Notes: generated by a model not told the origin, from the sequence alone. A stretch of 64,000 bases of DNA from Veillonellaceae bacterium (GCA_025992895.1 DAJPGA010000001.1:378501-442500), one strand, 5' to 3'; positions 34,042-42,728 are shown, counted from the first letter of the stretch. Translations and numbers: made by a program.

Positions 34042-34443
34042 ATGAAAACGATCAGAGTCGTAGCGGCCGTCATTACTGATGACCTCGACCATCCTACTAA
34101 AATTCTCGCCACGGAAAGAGGATACGGAGAATTCAAAGGCCAGTGGGAATTCCCCGGAGGGAAAATAGAAAAAGGCGAAACACCTGAAGAAGCTATCCGT
34201 CGGGAAATCCAGGAAGAGCTCGAAGTAGAAATAGAAGTCGGTCCCCTCCTTGGCACCATCGAATATGACTATCCAAACTTCCACCTCAGCATGGACACCT
34301 TCCTTGCCAAAGTCAGGGAAGGGACCATTGTTCTCAAAGAAGCGGAAGCTGCAAAATGGCTGACTAAGAGCAGTCTGGATACCGTTGGTTGGCTTCCTGC
34401 TGACCAGACCATCATCAAAAAGATACACGAAATCATGGAATAG
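34042..34443 (+). CDS. Nudix hydrolase (MutT/8-oxo-dGTP diphosphatase-like)
   Basis: 133-aa Nudix protein. The Nudix box is GKIEKGETPEEAIRREIQEE, matching G-x5-E-x7-REU-x-EE, with Leu where Gly often follows. The WEFPGGK entry and DTVGWLPAD C-terminal segment are MutT-like, suggesting sanitation of oxidised nucleotides. It starts 9 bases after the helicase stop with GGAGG, so it is translated from the helicase message. Pairing of this helicase family with a Nudix enzyme hints at a shared nucleic-acid repair or defence function. Confidence 0.88.
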   Translation: MKTIRVVAAVITDDLDHPTKILATERGYGEFKGQWEFPGGKIEKGETPEEAIRREIQEELEVEIEVGPLLGTIEYDYPNFHLSMDTFLAKVREGTIVLKEAEAAKWLTKSSLDTVGWLPADQTIIKKIHEIME

Positions 34444-34584
34444 AGGGAAAGCCACGCGGTTTCCATATTTTCCTCTGTTTCCCCCACCCATTATGCTACA
34501 ATCAAACTAAGGGAAGGTCTTCGGCCGTGCGGAACGGCTCTTGCTGCTTACTTTTCGAGTACGGGGAGAAAAGGAGGATTTTCT

Positions 34585-35208
34585 ATGACACTTGTCAGCC
34601 AGCTGAGTTTCAGAGACATGTATCACCGGGTTTGTTTCCTTGCTATGAATGATGATCTGGCGGAGTTACTTGAGGCTGCGAAGATTGGCGCCGATGGGGC
34701 CGATGGTGCTTTGGGATATGGCTATATTGATAACGAAGCAGGCTTCACTTTCGAAATCCTCGCTTCTGCGAAGAGGGAAGGAGACAGGTTCATTCCTCTT
34801 CCGAATGACGGGACGATTTCCCTGAAGGTCCGCAGGGGCAGTGCCGCTCATTGGAATATCGTTCTTCATCCCGATGTCGATACGACGCCGTTTGAAGAAA
34901 CGATCCGGTTCATCAACGAAGGCTATTTCAAAAATGAAGGTCTTGAATTCTTCCGCGGAATGGACGTCATAGACGAACTCCGCCATCCCGATTTCCCCGA
35001 CGACCTCCGCGTCCTCTTCATGAAGGAGGGCCAGGAAGGCGTCGAAATATGCTGGGTACGAAGCATGGACGTGGCAGAAGACCATGTCATCGGAAAACTC
35101 CTGAACGAGCCTTACAAAGACTTCGGTGTCCACGAAGGCGATACCATTCCCTTCGGCATCGTCAAAGACGGCGAAGACTATGTCTGCGTATATATAGGAG
35201 AAGAATAA
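34585..35208 (+). CDS. hypothetical protein, 207 aa (paralogue of 38438-39052)
   Basis: Unrecognised acidic cytoplasmic protein. It shares its opening (VSQLSFRDMYHRVCFLAMN), central GYGYIDNEAGFTFEILA and closing LLNEP-DFGVHEGDTIPF-IVK-GEDY segments with the 204-aa protein at 38438-39052. AAAGGAGG lies before ATG 34585. A terminator follows immediately. The strict spacing between shared blocks suggests one compact domain. Function unknown. Confidence 0.65.
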   Translation: MTLVSQLSFRDMYHRVCFLAMNDDLAELLEAAKIGADGADGALGYGYIDNEAGFTFEILASAKREGDRFIPLPNDGTISLKVRRGSAAHWNIVLHPDVDTTPFEETIRFINEGYFKNEGLEFFRGMDVIDELRHPDFPDDLRVLFMKEGQEGVEICWVRSMDVAEDHVIGKLLNEPYKDFGVHEGDTIPFGIVKDGEDYVCVYIGEE

Positions 35209-35216
35209 ATAGAAAT

Positions 35217-35272
35217 TGAAAAGGAGCTGTGACAAAATGTGCAATCATTTCGTCACAGCTCCTTTTTGCTTG
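35217..35272 (+). terminator. intrinsic terminator of the 207-aa gene
   Basis: AAAAGGAGCTGTGACAAAATG pairs with CATTTCGTCACAGCTCCTTTTT; nearly 20 bp stem. Confidence 0.85.
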
Positions 35273-35356
35273 GGTGTACCTTTCGTTTTTCTTTCTGTGT
35301 TATCATAGGTTTTAAAGCATTATTTCTAGTCATTATCGCAGGAAAGGGGAATCGGG

Positions 35357-35899
35357 ATGAGGCTGACGGCGCGGAAGGTGGATGGGAGGCTTCGGGATCT
35401 TTCACGGGTGAAGGGGCTTCTGGAGAGGGCTTTTCCGAAGAATGAGCAGTTCCCGATGGTCCTGCTGCGGCTTCGGGCGTGGAGCAGTTATGTGCATTTC
35501 CTGGCTTATTATGATGGCGATGATTTCTGTGGTTTCACGTACACGGTCGAGAATGAGGATATGGTCTTCGTCTTGTACCTGGCGGTGAATGATGAAATCC
35601 GTTCCAAAGGATACGGGACGGCGATTCTGGCGGATCTGAAGGCAAGGGCCTCGGGAAGGGGCGTGGCCCTGAATATTGAGCCGCTGGATCCTCATGCGGC
35701 GAATTCTGAGCAGAGGGAGAGAAGGCTGGATTTTTACCGCAGGAATGGGTTCGTCAGTACGGATTACAACCTGATCGACGGCGGCGACAGGTATCTTATC
35801 TTGTGCACGAAGGAGGATTTTCCGGTAGAGGATTATATCCGGGTAATCAAGAGAATTTCCTTTGGCCTTCATGTGCCGAAGGTAGAACGAATGAAATAA
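35357..35899 (+). CDS. GNAT family N-acetyltransferase
   Basis: 180-aa acetyl-CoA-dependent acyltransferase. The acetyl-CoA-binding motif A is VLYLAVNDEIRSKGYGTAILADLK (R/Q-x-x-G-x-G/A reads RSKGYG), followed by the conserved RLDFYRRNGF segment that closes the GNAT fold. Substrate unknown. The gene stands alone between terminators. AAGGGG precedes the ATG. Confidence 0.85.
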   Translation: MRLTARKVDGRLRDLSRVKGLLERAFPKNEQFPMVLLRLRAWSSYVHFLAYYDGDDFCGFTYTVENEDMVFVLYLAVNDEIRSKGYGTAILADLKARASGRGVALNIEPLDPHAANSEQRERRLDFYRRNGFVSTDYNLIDGGDRYLILCTKEDFPVEDYIRVIKRISFGLHVPKVERMK

Positions 35900-35917
35900 G
35901 GAAAGCAGCGGGACAAA

Positions 35918-35966
35918 AAACAGCGGTATCAAAATGACTGAGCATTTTGATACCGCTGCTTTTTGA
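35918..35966 (+). terminator. intrinsic terminator of the GNAT gene
   Basis: CAGCGGTATCAAAATG / CATTTTGATACCGCTG, a 16-bp perfect stem, followed by CTTTTTG. Confidence 0.85.
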
Positions 35967-36195
35967 TGGGATGAGGAGAAACCGTACAACCTCGCTACGC
36001 TCGAGGTAATCAACCCTATCCACCGCGAAGCGGTCCCCCTTCCCCCCGTCTGAGAAGGCGAGTTTAAAACCATACAACCAAGGCTAACGCCTTGAGGAGA
36101 TGAACCTCCTCAGTCGCCTCCGGCGCCAGCTCCTCCTACGGGGCGAGCTCTGACACCCTTAAACCGAACTTCGTTCGATGGAAAAGAGCTAGTTC
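35967..36195. repeat. intergenic hairpin-module mosaic, cluster 10
   Basis: Starts at the GNAT terminator: 'GAGAAACCGTACAACC', CTCGCTACGCTCGAGG, 'AATCAACCCTATCC', ACCGCGAAGCGGTCC, CTTCCCCCCGTCTGAGAAGG, AAGGCTAACGCCTTGAGG, CCCCTACGGGG-like and CCGAACTTCGTTCG modules. Confidence 0.8.
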
Positions 36196-36210
36196 TCGCG
36201 GTGTTAGGCA

Positions 36211-37011
36211 TTATTCCGTCACTTTGGGTGGGTATTTTTGTTCGAAGGTTTTGAGGATCTTGGTGAGTCTTTGGTCGAGGAATTGTTCAGCTCTTTCTCG
36301 GATGGTTTTGGGGACGCCGTAGTAGGCTTCTGCCATGCCGCCTGTGATGGCGGCTAGGGTGTCGCTGTCGCCGCCTACGGAGACGGCGGTGCGGATGGCG
36401 TCTTCGAAGGATTCAGATTCTAGGAAGGCTTCGATGGCCTGGGGGACGGTGTCCTGGCAGGTTTCGTTGAATTCGTAGGTGGGGCGGATTTCATCGATGG
36501 TGAAGTTCAGTTTGTAGTATTTCTCTTCGATGTATTTCCGGATGTCTTCTTTTGTTTCGCCGGTTCTGGCGAGGTAGACGGCGGAGGCGGCTGCTTCGGC
36601 GCCTTTGATGCCTTCGGGGTGGTTGTGGCTGACTTTGGTGACTTCTTTGGAGAGTTTCCTGACTTCGGAGAGGGATTCTCCTGCCCAGCCGCAGGCGCTG
36701 ACTCTCATGGCTGCGCCGTTTCCGAAGCTGCCGTAGGGTTCGGGGTTGTCGGAGTAGATCCAGTGGTAGAAGGATCCGCCGTAGCCGCTCTGGGGATAGG
36801 GGCGTCCTATTTTTTGCATGGAGAGGACGGCTTGTCTGGAGAGGCCTTTGTAGGACGGGGCGGTCTTGAGGAGGGCGTCGCAGACGGCGAGGCTCATGAT
36901 GGAGTCGTCGGTGAAGAAGCATTTATCTGAGAGGAGGTCAAAGTCTTTGGCGCGGTAGTTGTCCCATTCGAACCGCGATCCGGCAATGTCTCCTATAATG
37001 GCACCTATCAT
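36211..37011 (-). CDS. ADP-ribosylglycohydrolase family protein
   Basis: 266-aa DraG/ARH-type hydrolase that removes ADP-ribose from proteins, nucleic acids or small molecules. The dinuclear Mg site is marked by TDDS (Asp35-Asp36) near the N-terminus and by GGDSDTLAAITGG near residues 217-229. MIGAIIGDIAGS at the start is the family signature. AAGGAAGG precedes ATG 37011. No partner ADP-ribosyltransferase is visible nearby. Confidence 0.9.
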   Translation of the reverse strand: MIGAIIGDIAGSRFEWDNYRAKDFDLLSDKCFFTDDSIMSLAVCDALLKTAPSYKGLSRQAVLSMQKIGRPYPQSGYGGSFYHWIYSDNPEPYGSFGNGAAMRVSACGWAGESLSEVRKLSKEVTKVSHNHPEGIKGAEAAASAVYLARTGETKEDIRKYIEEKYYKLNFTIDEIRPTYEFNETCQDTVPQAIEAFLESESFEDAIRTAVSVGGDSDTLAAITGGMAEAYYGVPKTIRERAEQFLDQRLTKILKTFEQKYPPKVTE

Positions 37012-37094
37012 ATGTATCCTTCCTTTCGTGTGTTGTTATCTTTCACTCTAAGACGGAGGGAGGGGATTGTCAAATGGGGGGATGTGGTTTATTA

Positions 37095-37215
37095 GCGGGG
37101 AGAGTGTGCTTGGAGATTAAAACCGTACAACCTCGCTGCGCTCGTGGTAATCAACCCTATCCACCGCGAAGCGGTCCCCCTTCCCCGTCTGGGAAGGCGA
37201 GCACGGCGAGGTTGC
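37095..37215. repeat. intergenic hairpin-module mosaic, cluster 11
   Basis: 'AAAACCGTACAACC', CTCGCTGCGCTCG, 'TAATCAACCCTATCC', ACCGCGAAGCGGTCC and CTTCCCCGTCTGGGAAGG modules in the same order as in cluster 10. Confidence 0.8.
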
Positions 37216-37282
37216 GAGTTGTTTTTTCTTGTGTGCTACAGTGTATAATTAATATATACATATATAGAATGGAGTGGGATGG

Positions 37283-37723
37283 ATGTTTATTGCTAAGGGG
37301 TTTGATGAGCTGACTCGTGAGGAGTTGTATGAGATTCTTCGGGCCCGGGTGGATGTGTTTGTTGTGGAGCAGCATTGTCCGTATCCGGAGCTGGATGGGG
37401 TGGATTATGACAGTCTTCATGTGTTCTGCGTGAAGGATGGAGCGGTGGCTGCGTATCTTCGTGCATTCCCTCGTGAGGGGGAGCCCGGGGTGATCCAGGT
37501 GGGCCGTGTGCTGACGCGTGAGCGCGGGACGGGGCTTGGCGGCGAGCTTCTTCATGCAGGGCTTGAGGAAATCAGGAAGAGGTACTCACCGAAGGAAATT
37601 TTCCTTGAAGCGCAGACGTATGCGATGGGGTTTTATGCGCGCGAGGGTTTCGTGAAGGCTTCAGAGGAGTTCTTAGAGGACGGGATCCCGCATACGGCGA
37701 TGCGTCTTCGTCTGGAAGAGTAA
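37283..37723 (+). CDS. ElaA-like GNAT acetyltransferase
   Basis: 146-aa GNAT protein of the ElaA type. Family pattern: KGFDELTREELYEILRARVDVFVVEQ followed by CPYPELDGVDYDSLH, and the CoA-binding VGRVLTRERGTGLGGELL. The C-terminal YAMGFYAREGF is conserved. ATG 37283 has GGAG 8 bases upstream; GTG 37274 is in frame but overlaps it. It begins a three-gene operon (gaps of 9 and 15 bases). Substrate unknown. Confidence 0.85.
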   Translation: MFIAKGFDELTREELYEILRARVDVFVVEQHCPYPELDGVDYDSLHVFCVKDGAVAAYLRAFPREGEPGVIQVGRVLTRERGTGLGGELLHAGLEEIRKRYSPKEIFLEAQTYAMGFYAREGFVKASEEFLEDGIPHTAMRLRLEE

Positions 37724-37732
37724 GGAGGTCTT

Positions 37733-38422
37733 ATGGACTTCAGCAGTGTGTTCAGGACGCATGATTTCCTGGAGGATGCGGCAATTTCTTATGGATTCAG
37801 GAAGAAGGGCGACGTTTTCACGCTGGAGCGTGTTCTTCCGGAGACGGATGGGCTGGCGGCGGTGGTCACTGTCCATGGCAAGGAAATGGCGGTGTCGGTG
37901 GTGGAGCTGCCGGATCGTGTGCTGTATGCGCTTTTCGAGGTGGAGTCGGCGGAAGGGGCTTTCGTCGACCGCGTGCGCCAGGAGGCGGAAAATCTCGTCC
38001 ATGATGTGGTGGAGAATTGTTTCTTCGATTCGGATGTGCGGAGCCGGCTTCTTTCGTACGTGAAGGAAAGGTACGGGACGGAGCAGGAGAATCTCTGGGT
38101 GATTTACAAGGATTACTGCACGCTCCGCGAGCACGGGACGAAGAAGTGGTACGGGCTTTTCATGCGTATCCCGTGGACGTCGCTCCATGTGGAGAGGAAG
38201 GGCATGACGGAGGTCCTGAATGTGAAGGCGGACCCGGAGGAAATCCAGCACCTGATCGATCATGACCGGTATTTCCCGGCGTATCATATGGACAAGGTGC
38301 ACTGGATCAGCATTCTTCTGGACAAGGAAACGGATATGGATACGGCGAAGCGGATGCTGGATGAGAGTTATGCTCTCGTGGAGAAGTCTGGCAGGAAGGG
38401 CCGCAGGAAAGTGAAGAAATAA
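37733..38422 (+). CDS. MmcQ/YjbR-like family protein, 229 aa
   Basis: The C-terminal half (about 130-215) fits the MmcQ/YjbR fold (KWYGLFMRIPW, LNVKADPEEIQHLID, YFPAYHMDKVHWISILLD); the N-terminal half is a separate, less clear domain. The C-terminus is very basic (KSGRKGRRKVKK). YjbR-type proteins are often called DNA-binding on structural grounds only. It lies 9 bases after the ElaA-like gene with AAGGAGG. Confidence 0.7.
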   Translation: MDFSSVFRTHDFLEDAAISYGFRKKGDVFTLERVLPETDGLAAVVTVHGKEMAVSVVELPDRVLYALFEVESAEGAFVDRVRQEAENLVHDVVENCFFDSDVRSRLLSYVKERYGTEQENLWVIYKDYCTLREHGTKKWYGLFMRIPWTSLHVERKGMTEVLNVKADPEEIQHLIDHDRYFPAYHMDKVHWISILLDKETDMDTAKRMLDESYALVEKSGRKGRRKVKK

Positions 38423-38437
38423 AGGGAGGGGAAATTT

Positions 38438-39052
38438 ATGATACAGGTCTCGCAGCTGAATTTCAGGGAGATGGAGCACCAGATCTGCCTGCTCGGGATG
38501 AATCAGACGATTTCGGGCTTGCTGTACGCAGGGGGCATGGATATGCCGGAGAATGGCGGTGTGCTGGCGTACGGGTATGTCGATACGGAAGGCGGTTTCA
38601 CTTTTGAAGTCCTCGCTCCGGCAAAGGTGGAGGGGGACAAGATCATTCCTCTTCCGGGAGTTCCGGATATGATGGTGAAGCTGCGCAAGGAGCAGGCGAA
38701 TGAATGCAGCATCCGTCTCGGCCCTGTGGTGGACAGGACGCCGTATGAGAGGAAAATCGCTGTCATCAACGAAGCGTATGCGCCGTCCGAAGATGTGGCC
38801 GCCATCCGCGGTGTCGATCTCATCGACGACTCCAGGCATCCTGACTATCCGGATGATATCCTCGTCATCTTCCTGAAGGAAGGGTACAAGACAGAGGGCT
38901 GCTGGGTAAGGAGCACGGAGGTCGAAGAGGGTCGCTGCATAGGAAAACTCCTGAATGAACCGGACCAGGACTATGGTGTCCATGAGAATGATCTCATTCC
39001 TTTTGATATTGTCAAAGAAGGAGACGAATACTTCTGCATTAGCAGGTTTTAG
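38438..39052 (+). CDS. hypothetical protein, 204 aa (paralogue of 34585-35208)
   Basis: Shares with the 207-aa protein the opening VSQLNFREMEHQICLLGMN, the central YGYVDTEGGFTFEVLAPAK, RHPDYPDDILVIFLKEG and the closing LLNEPDQDYGVHENDLIPF. Third gene of the operon with the ElaA- and YjbR-like genes (15-base gap, GGGAGGGG site). Charged, cytoplasmic. No known family recognised; one duplicated family with two members within 4 kb. Confidence 0.65.
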   Translation: MIQVSQLNFREMEHQICLLGMNQTISGLLYAGGMDMPENGGVLAYGYVDTEGGFTFEVLAPAKVEGDKIIPLPGVPDMMVKLRKEQANECSIRLGPVVDRTPYERKIAVINEAYAPSEDVAAIRGVDLIDDSRHPDYPDDILVIFLKEGYKTEGCWVRSTEVEEGRCIGKLLNEPDQDYGVHENDLIPFDIVKEGDEYFCISRF

Positions 39053-39325
39053 AGGGGGATCTCGCTTCGCTCGAGGAACCTTTTTAGATTTAAAAGTTCG
39101 ATGAATAATCAACCCTATCCACCGCGAAGCGGTCCCCCTTCCCCGTCTGGGAAGGCGAGTTTGAAAACCACAAAATCAGCCTAACGGCTGAGGGAACTGC
39201 ATCTCATCCGTCGCCTCCGGCGACACCTTCTCCTTTCGGAGCAAGGTTAACACCCTTAAACCTCGCTATGCTCGAAAAAAACAATATAACCTCGCTTCGC
39301 TCGAGGAAAATCATAAAACTCAATG
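39053..39325. repeat. intergenic hairpin-module mosaic, cluster 12
   Basis: Full series: CTCGCTTCGCTCGAGG, 'AACCTTTTTAGATTT', 'GATGAATAATCAACCCTATC', ACCGCGAAGCGG, CTTCCCCGTCTGGGAAGG, CAGCCTAACGGCTGAGG, TCGCCTCCGGCGACACC and CTTCTCCTTTCGGAGCAAGG. This shows the uninterrupted form of the module in which the IS copies sit. 39326-39612 is AT-rich and appears empty apart from probable promoter sequence. Confidence 0.8.
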
Positions 39326-39612
39326 CTCTCTTTTTGCTTTCTGTTTGATATTGAATATTTTTCGCAAAAGGTATACTTTAGTAGTATATCTTTTTAATTT
39401 TTTGTGGATTATAGTCAGGGCAGGTTGGGATGTGGAGGGGAGGAGTAAAGATTAACGGAATTTTATAATATAGATAGATGTCTATCCTTTTATTAAATTT
39501 TATTAAACATCGCAAAAGTACTATTAATTTATAGAAAAATAATGTAAGATAAAGCGCAATTGATTAGCAGCTGGTTATGGGCGGAGCCCGCTTTATGGCA
39601 GGAGGATAAAAG

Positions 39613-40584
39613 GTGAATAGTTCCTGGTTAATGGATGCCGGTATTTTCGTGGTTTCTTTTGGCACAGCATTTTACGTGCTCGGCAGGCTGGGAAGGAAGC
39701 AGGCGGCTAAGGCCGTGAAGAAGGCGGATACGAAGGTCCGCAGCGCAGCGGAGGAGCGGGAAGCGGCGAGGAAGTCGCTTGATTCGACGATCCATCAGCT
39801 GGGCGATGAGAAGCTTGCCGTAATTACCGGGGATCTCACGACGTTTACTGAGATTTTCAGCAAGATTGAAAATGTGGATTTTGAAGCCGGCAGCAGGGCT
39901 GCTGAAATGGCTGATTTCGTTCCTGGAGGGGATGAGAACAGAAGGCTTCAGGCAGGAGTCGCCAGGATTAAGAGACTTGAGAGAAATGACAATCCTGATT
40001 TAAGAGGACTTCGCATCCGTGCGCTGGGTGTTTCTGATGCGGAGACGCTTTTTGAAAGGGCAACGGGGAAGGATGAAATTTCCTATAGTTCTTCGATCAA
40101 TGCGACTGTCAAATGGATGATGACGGGCAAGGTGGAAGGCGATGTATTCGGACCGGATTGCAGGGAGTCCGTCTTCATCGGCTTCGGCGATGGTCCGTCT
40201 CATACGAGGGGCGAGGAAAAGGCATCGAGTTTCCGCACGAAGATGTATCCGCAGGAAGCGGAGCAGTTCGAAGCGGAATCCAAGGTCGTTGCCCGCCTCG
40301 CTGTCCAGCTCTGCACTCTGGCGGAGGGTCAGAGGAAGGTGCTGGAAAGCAACACGAAGAATTTCCATGCCCGTGTCAATGCGCTGAAGCGCATCGTCGA
40401 TCAGGAAGGGTATGACTGGAACAAGTACGGCAAAGAGGACAGAAGAATCATCGCTCTTGCTGCCCGCCAGGCCAGAAATATCTCCGTGATTGTCACGATT
40501 GGTCTTCTCCACGATGACGGTTCGATCAATAGAGAAATCCTCGGTGTCATTTCACTCCTGAAATTCAACGAGGAAGAAGGATAA
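39613..40584 (+). CDS. hypothetical membrane-anchored protein, 323 aa
   Basis: GTG start with AGGAGG 7 bases upstream. An N-terminal membrane helix (about 5-24) is followed by a basic/alanine-rich coiled region (KQAAKAVKKADTKVRSAAEEREAARKS). The rest is predicted mostly helical and soluble, with a cytoplasmic or periplasmic globular part to the end. Segments such as DEISYSSSINATVKWMMTGKV and SFRTKMYPQEAEQFEAESKVVARLAVQL do not match a family I recognise. Alone between a long AT-rich region and its terminator. Confidence 0.65.
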   Translation: MNSSWLMDAGIFVVSFGTAFYVLGRLGRKQAAKAVKKADTKVRSAAEEREAARKSLDSTIHQLGDEKLAVITGDLTTFTEIFSKIENVDFEAGSRAAEMADFVPGGDENRRLQAGVARIKRLERNDNPDLRGLRIRALGVSDAETLFERATGKDEISYSSSINATVKWMMTGKVEGDVFGPDCRESVFIGFGDGPSHTRGEEKASSFRTKMYPQEAEQFEAESKVVARLAVQLCTLAEGQRKVLESNTKNFHARVNALKRIVDQEGYDWNKYGKEDRRIIALAARQARNISVIVTIGLLHDDGSINREILGVISLLKFNEEEG

Positions 40585-40593
40585 AAAATAGGG

Positions 40594-40637
40594 GAAGAGC
40601 TATGAAAAATGTGGACCATTTTTCATAGCTCTTTTTG
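40594..40637 (+). terminator. intrinsic terminator of the 323-aa gene
   Basis: AGAGCTATGAAAAATG / CATTTTTCATAGCTCT, 16-bp perfect stem, then TTTTTGCGTGGG. Confidence 0.9.
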
Positions 40638-41064
40638 CGTGGGGGATGATAAAACAGGATAAGACAGGATAAAACAGGATAAAACAGGATAAAACCATAC
40701 AGCCGCCTTGCAGGCTGGGAAATGAACTTCATTATAAAACCACAAAACCAGCCTGCGGCTGAGGAACTGCTGTATCCGAGAAATTTTTAAAAAGCAAAAA
40801 TTTCCCACCTTCTCCTTCGGAGCAAGGTTAACACCCTTAAACCTCGCTTTGCTCGTAGAAAACCATACAACCGCAGCTCTGCTACGGGGTAATGAACCCC
40901 TTTCGGCGCATGCGCGCCACTTTCCCCTTACGGGGACAGCTAAACCTCGCTTCGCTCGTGGGAAATGCTGTATCCGTTTACACCTTCCCTTCCAGGGCAA
41001 AGTCAAGACCGGCCTGCGGCCCATTTCTTAGGAAGGCGAGGGTTAGCGGCGCTAGGTGTTTCTC
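40638..41064. repeat. intergenic hairpin-module mosaic, cluster 13, with a 10-bp tandem repeat
   Basis: Begins with four tandem copies of a decamer (GATAAAACAG type, 40647-40690), then 'CATACAGCC', CAGCCTGCGGCTGAGG, CTTCTCCTTCGGAGCAAGG, GCGCATGCGCGCC, CCCCTTACGGGG, CTCGCTTCGCTCG, CCTTCCCTTCCAGGGCAAGG-like and GGCCTGCGGCC modules. Confidence 0.75.
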
Positions 41065-41066
41065 CA

Positions 41067-41101
41067 CTCAAAAAGCGGTCTCTTGCGAGACCGCTTTCTA
41101 C
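41067..41101 (-). terminator. intrinsic terminator of the 302-aa gene
   Basis: AAAGCGGTCTC-GCAA-GAGACCGCTTT on the minus strand, then TTGAGTGG, the same tag as after deoC. Confidence 0.88.
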
Positions 41102-41115
41102 TTTGCTTCTTTATT

Positions 41116-42024
41116 TTATTTCCCGAGTTTTCTTTCTGCTTCTTCTTTGTCAGTCGGAACGATGATGGGGCTGGAGATGAGGTTGATGATATCGGCTTTG
41201 GCTTTTTCGAGGATGCCGATTTTCATTTCGATCTGCGGGATGGTGCCTTCGGGAATCGGACCTTCGTCTACTTCGGTGAGGTCGGATTCTTTGAGTCTGA
41301 AGGGCTGGACTCCGATGGTGACGCTCTGGAGGGCAGCGAGGCGGAATTCGAGGTTGGCTGTGTTGGCTTCTTCGAGGAGGGCTGCTGCTTTTTCTTCGTT
41401 TCCTTCTTTCTTGACTTCAGCGAGGGACTGTTTCAGTTCTTCGATTCTTTCGCTGAGGAGTCTGTGGATGAGGGGAGCGGAGGTTTCCATGGACGGGGCT
41501 CTTCTTGCCGGGAAGATGGTGACGTCTTCGCGGAGGAGCGGTTTGTAGGTGGTCTGGAGGATGCTGCCTTTCTTGGTGAGGAAGTCGGTGCCTGTGATGT
41601 ACTTGGCTTCTTTCAGGGCTTTTTCCACGATTTCAGGGTCGGTGTCTTCGAAGGTGATTCTTTCGAAGGCAGAGGCGTTCAGGTGAGCGTCGACGCATTG
41701 TTCGAGGAAGTGGTCGGCGAAGGGACGGGTGTCGTTGAAGACGTAGAGCGTCTCTCCTTCGGGGACTTTGTTCAGGACGAAGAAGTGTTCAGAGACGACT
41801 TCAAGGTGCAGGGGGAAGAGGTTCTCTTCCGGGATGACGGTGAGGAGCTGGGATGCTTCTGTGTCTTCGCAGATGTAGAGTGCATCTTTCCTTGCTTCTT
41901 TGATGTCTGCCGTCAGGACAGCCTCGACGGGGTAGTAGGTGCCGATGAGGTTGGTGACGATGAATTGGAGTTCGTCTTTGGATGCCTGGGTTCTTCCAGC
42001 GGCAATGAGTACGGGATGGTTCAT
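41116..42024 (-). CDS. hypothetical protein, 302 aa
   Basis: Unrecognised cytoplasmic protein. The first ~100 residues have an alternating beta/alpha pattern (HPVLIAAGRTQASKDELQFIVTNLIG, VEAVLTADIKEARKDALYICED). The centre has a long coiled helix (SERIEELKQSLAEVKKEGNEEKAAALLEEANTAN), and the C-terminal part contains IPEGTIPQIEMKIGILEKAKADIINLI. AAAGGA precedes ATG 42024. Single gene with its own terminator. The charged helix suggests an oligomerisation region. No function assigned. Confidence 0.6.
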   Translation of the reverse strand: MNHPVLIAAGRTQASKDELQFIVTNLIGTYYPVEAVLTADIKEARKDALYICEDTEASQLLTVIPEENLFPLHLEVVSEHFFVLNKVPEGETLYVFNDTRPFADHFLEQCVDAHLNASAFERITFEDTDPEIVEKALKEAKYITGTDFLTKKGSILQTTYKPLLREDVTIFPARRAPSMETSAPLIHRLLSERIEELKQSLAEVKKEGNEEKAAALLEEANTANLEFRLAALQSVTIGVQPFRLKESDLTEVDEGPIPEGTIPQIEMKIGILEKAKADIINLISSPIIVPTDKEEAERKLGK

Positions 42025-42377
42025 GATGATGTCCTTTCTTTTCCTTTGGGTTCTTATATGCGTTATCTGGAACAGTATGATTCCGAATAGTTCTCTTTCT
42101 TACTATTATACAAAGGTCCAGGGTGAATGACTATAAAATGGCCGTAAAAAATAGAAAATAACGAAAAATTCCTTCAATTTTCTAAATTTGTTTAAGAATA
42201 TATAGCAGGAAATTGCGATTTCGTGGGATTTTTGTATTTTTTTATAGTTTTCATCAATTAAACATTTCTCATCCCTGGTTTGAAAAGTTGAGGAGGGTAC
42301 CGCGGCGGCATATACTATGGATAAAGAACATTCGAAACGAACCGCAGCAGGCGGAAATAAGTGGAAAGGAGAAAATC
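42025..42377. other. AT-rich intergenic region without recognised gene
   Basis: Probable divergent promoter region for the genes on either side. A GTACCGCGGCGGCATA stretch near 42297 is the only GC-rich part. No gene or repeat module is seen. Confidence 0.4.
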
Positions 42378-42728
42378 ATGAAAGCAAAACCAACGAGGCT
42401 CTTGTACTATTATCCGGGAAAGTATGATGCCCAGTACATGCTTGAAATGGATAACGGGTGGTACTATCAGGTTTGCCCAAAGAAGAACATCGTCTATATT
42501 TTTAACCAGCCGCTCAGCCGTCTTAATTTTGACCCTGGCACAACATGGCCGAAGAGCAGCGATGAACTTTCCCCAGAGACGAAGCAGGAAATCCTGGATA
42601 CGATCAAAAACGGGAAATGGGGAAGAGGCGTCGGGGTATCGCCCAGATGGACAGAAGACGATGAAAATACATGGCCCAAGAGGAATCATATTGACATCCA
42701 TAAAGAAATCCCCGGCGTGAAGTTTTGA
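42378..42728 (+). CDS. hypothetical protein, 116 aa
   Basis: ATG 42378 with AAGGAG at good spacing; an upstream in-frame ATG at 42213 has none. Tyr/Trp-rich small protein (LLYYYPGKYDAQYMLEMDNGWYYQ, then KNIVYIFNQPLS) with a C-terminal charged tail. No signal peptide or membrane segment. Single gene ending at a strong terminator. Function unknown. Confidence 0.6.
   Translation: MKAKPTRLLYYYPGKYDAQYMLEMDNGWYYQVCPKKNIVYIFNQPLSRLNFDPGTTWPKSSDELSPETKQEILDTIKNGKWGRGVGVSPRWTEDDENTWPKRNHIDIHKEIPGVKF

Noticed and set aside
25293..34443. Prophage
   Set aside because: No integrase, capsid, terminase, portal or lysis genes; only defence-like and unknown genes.
37673..39112. 479-codon minus-strand frame opposite three small genes
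   Set aside because: Arg/His-rich antisense artefact; the plus strand carries three genes with ribosome sites and recognisable motifs.
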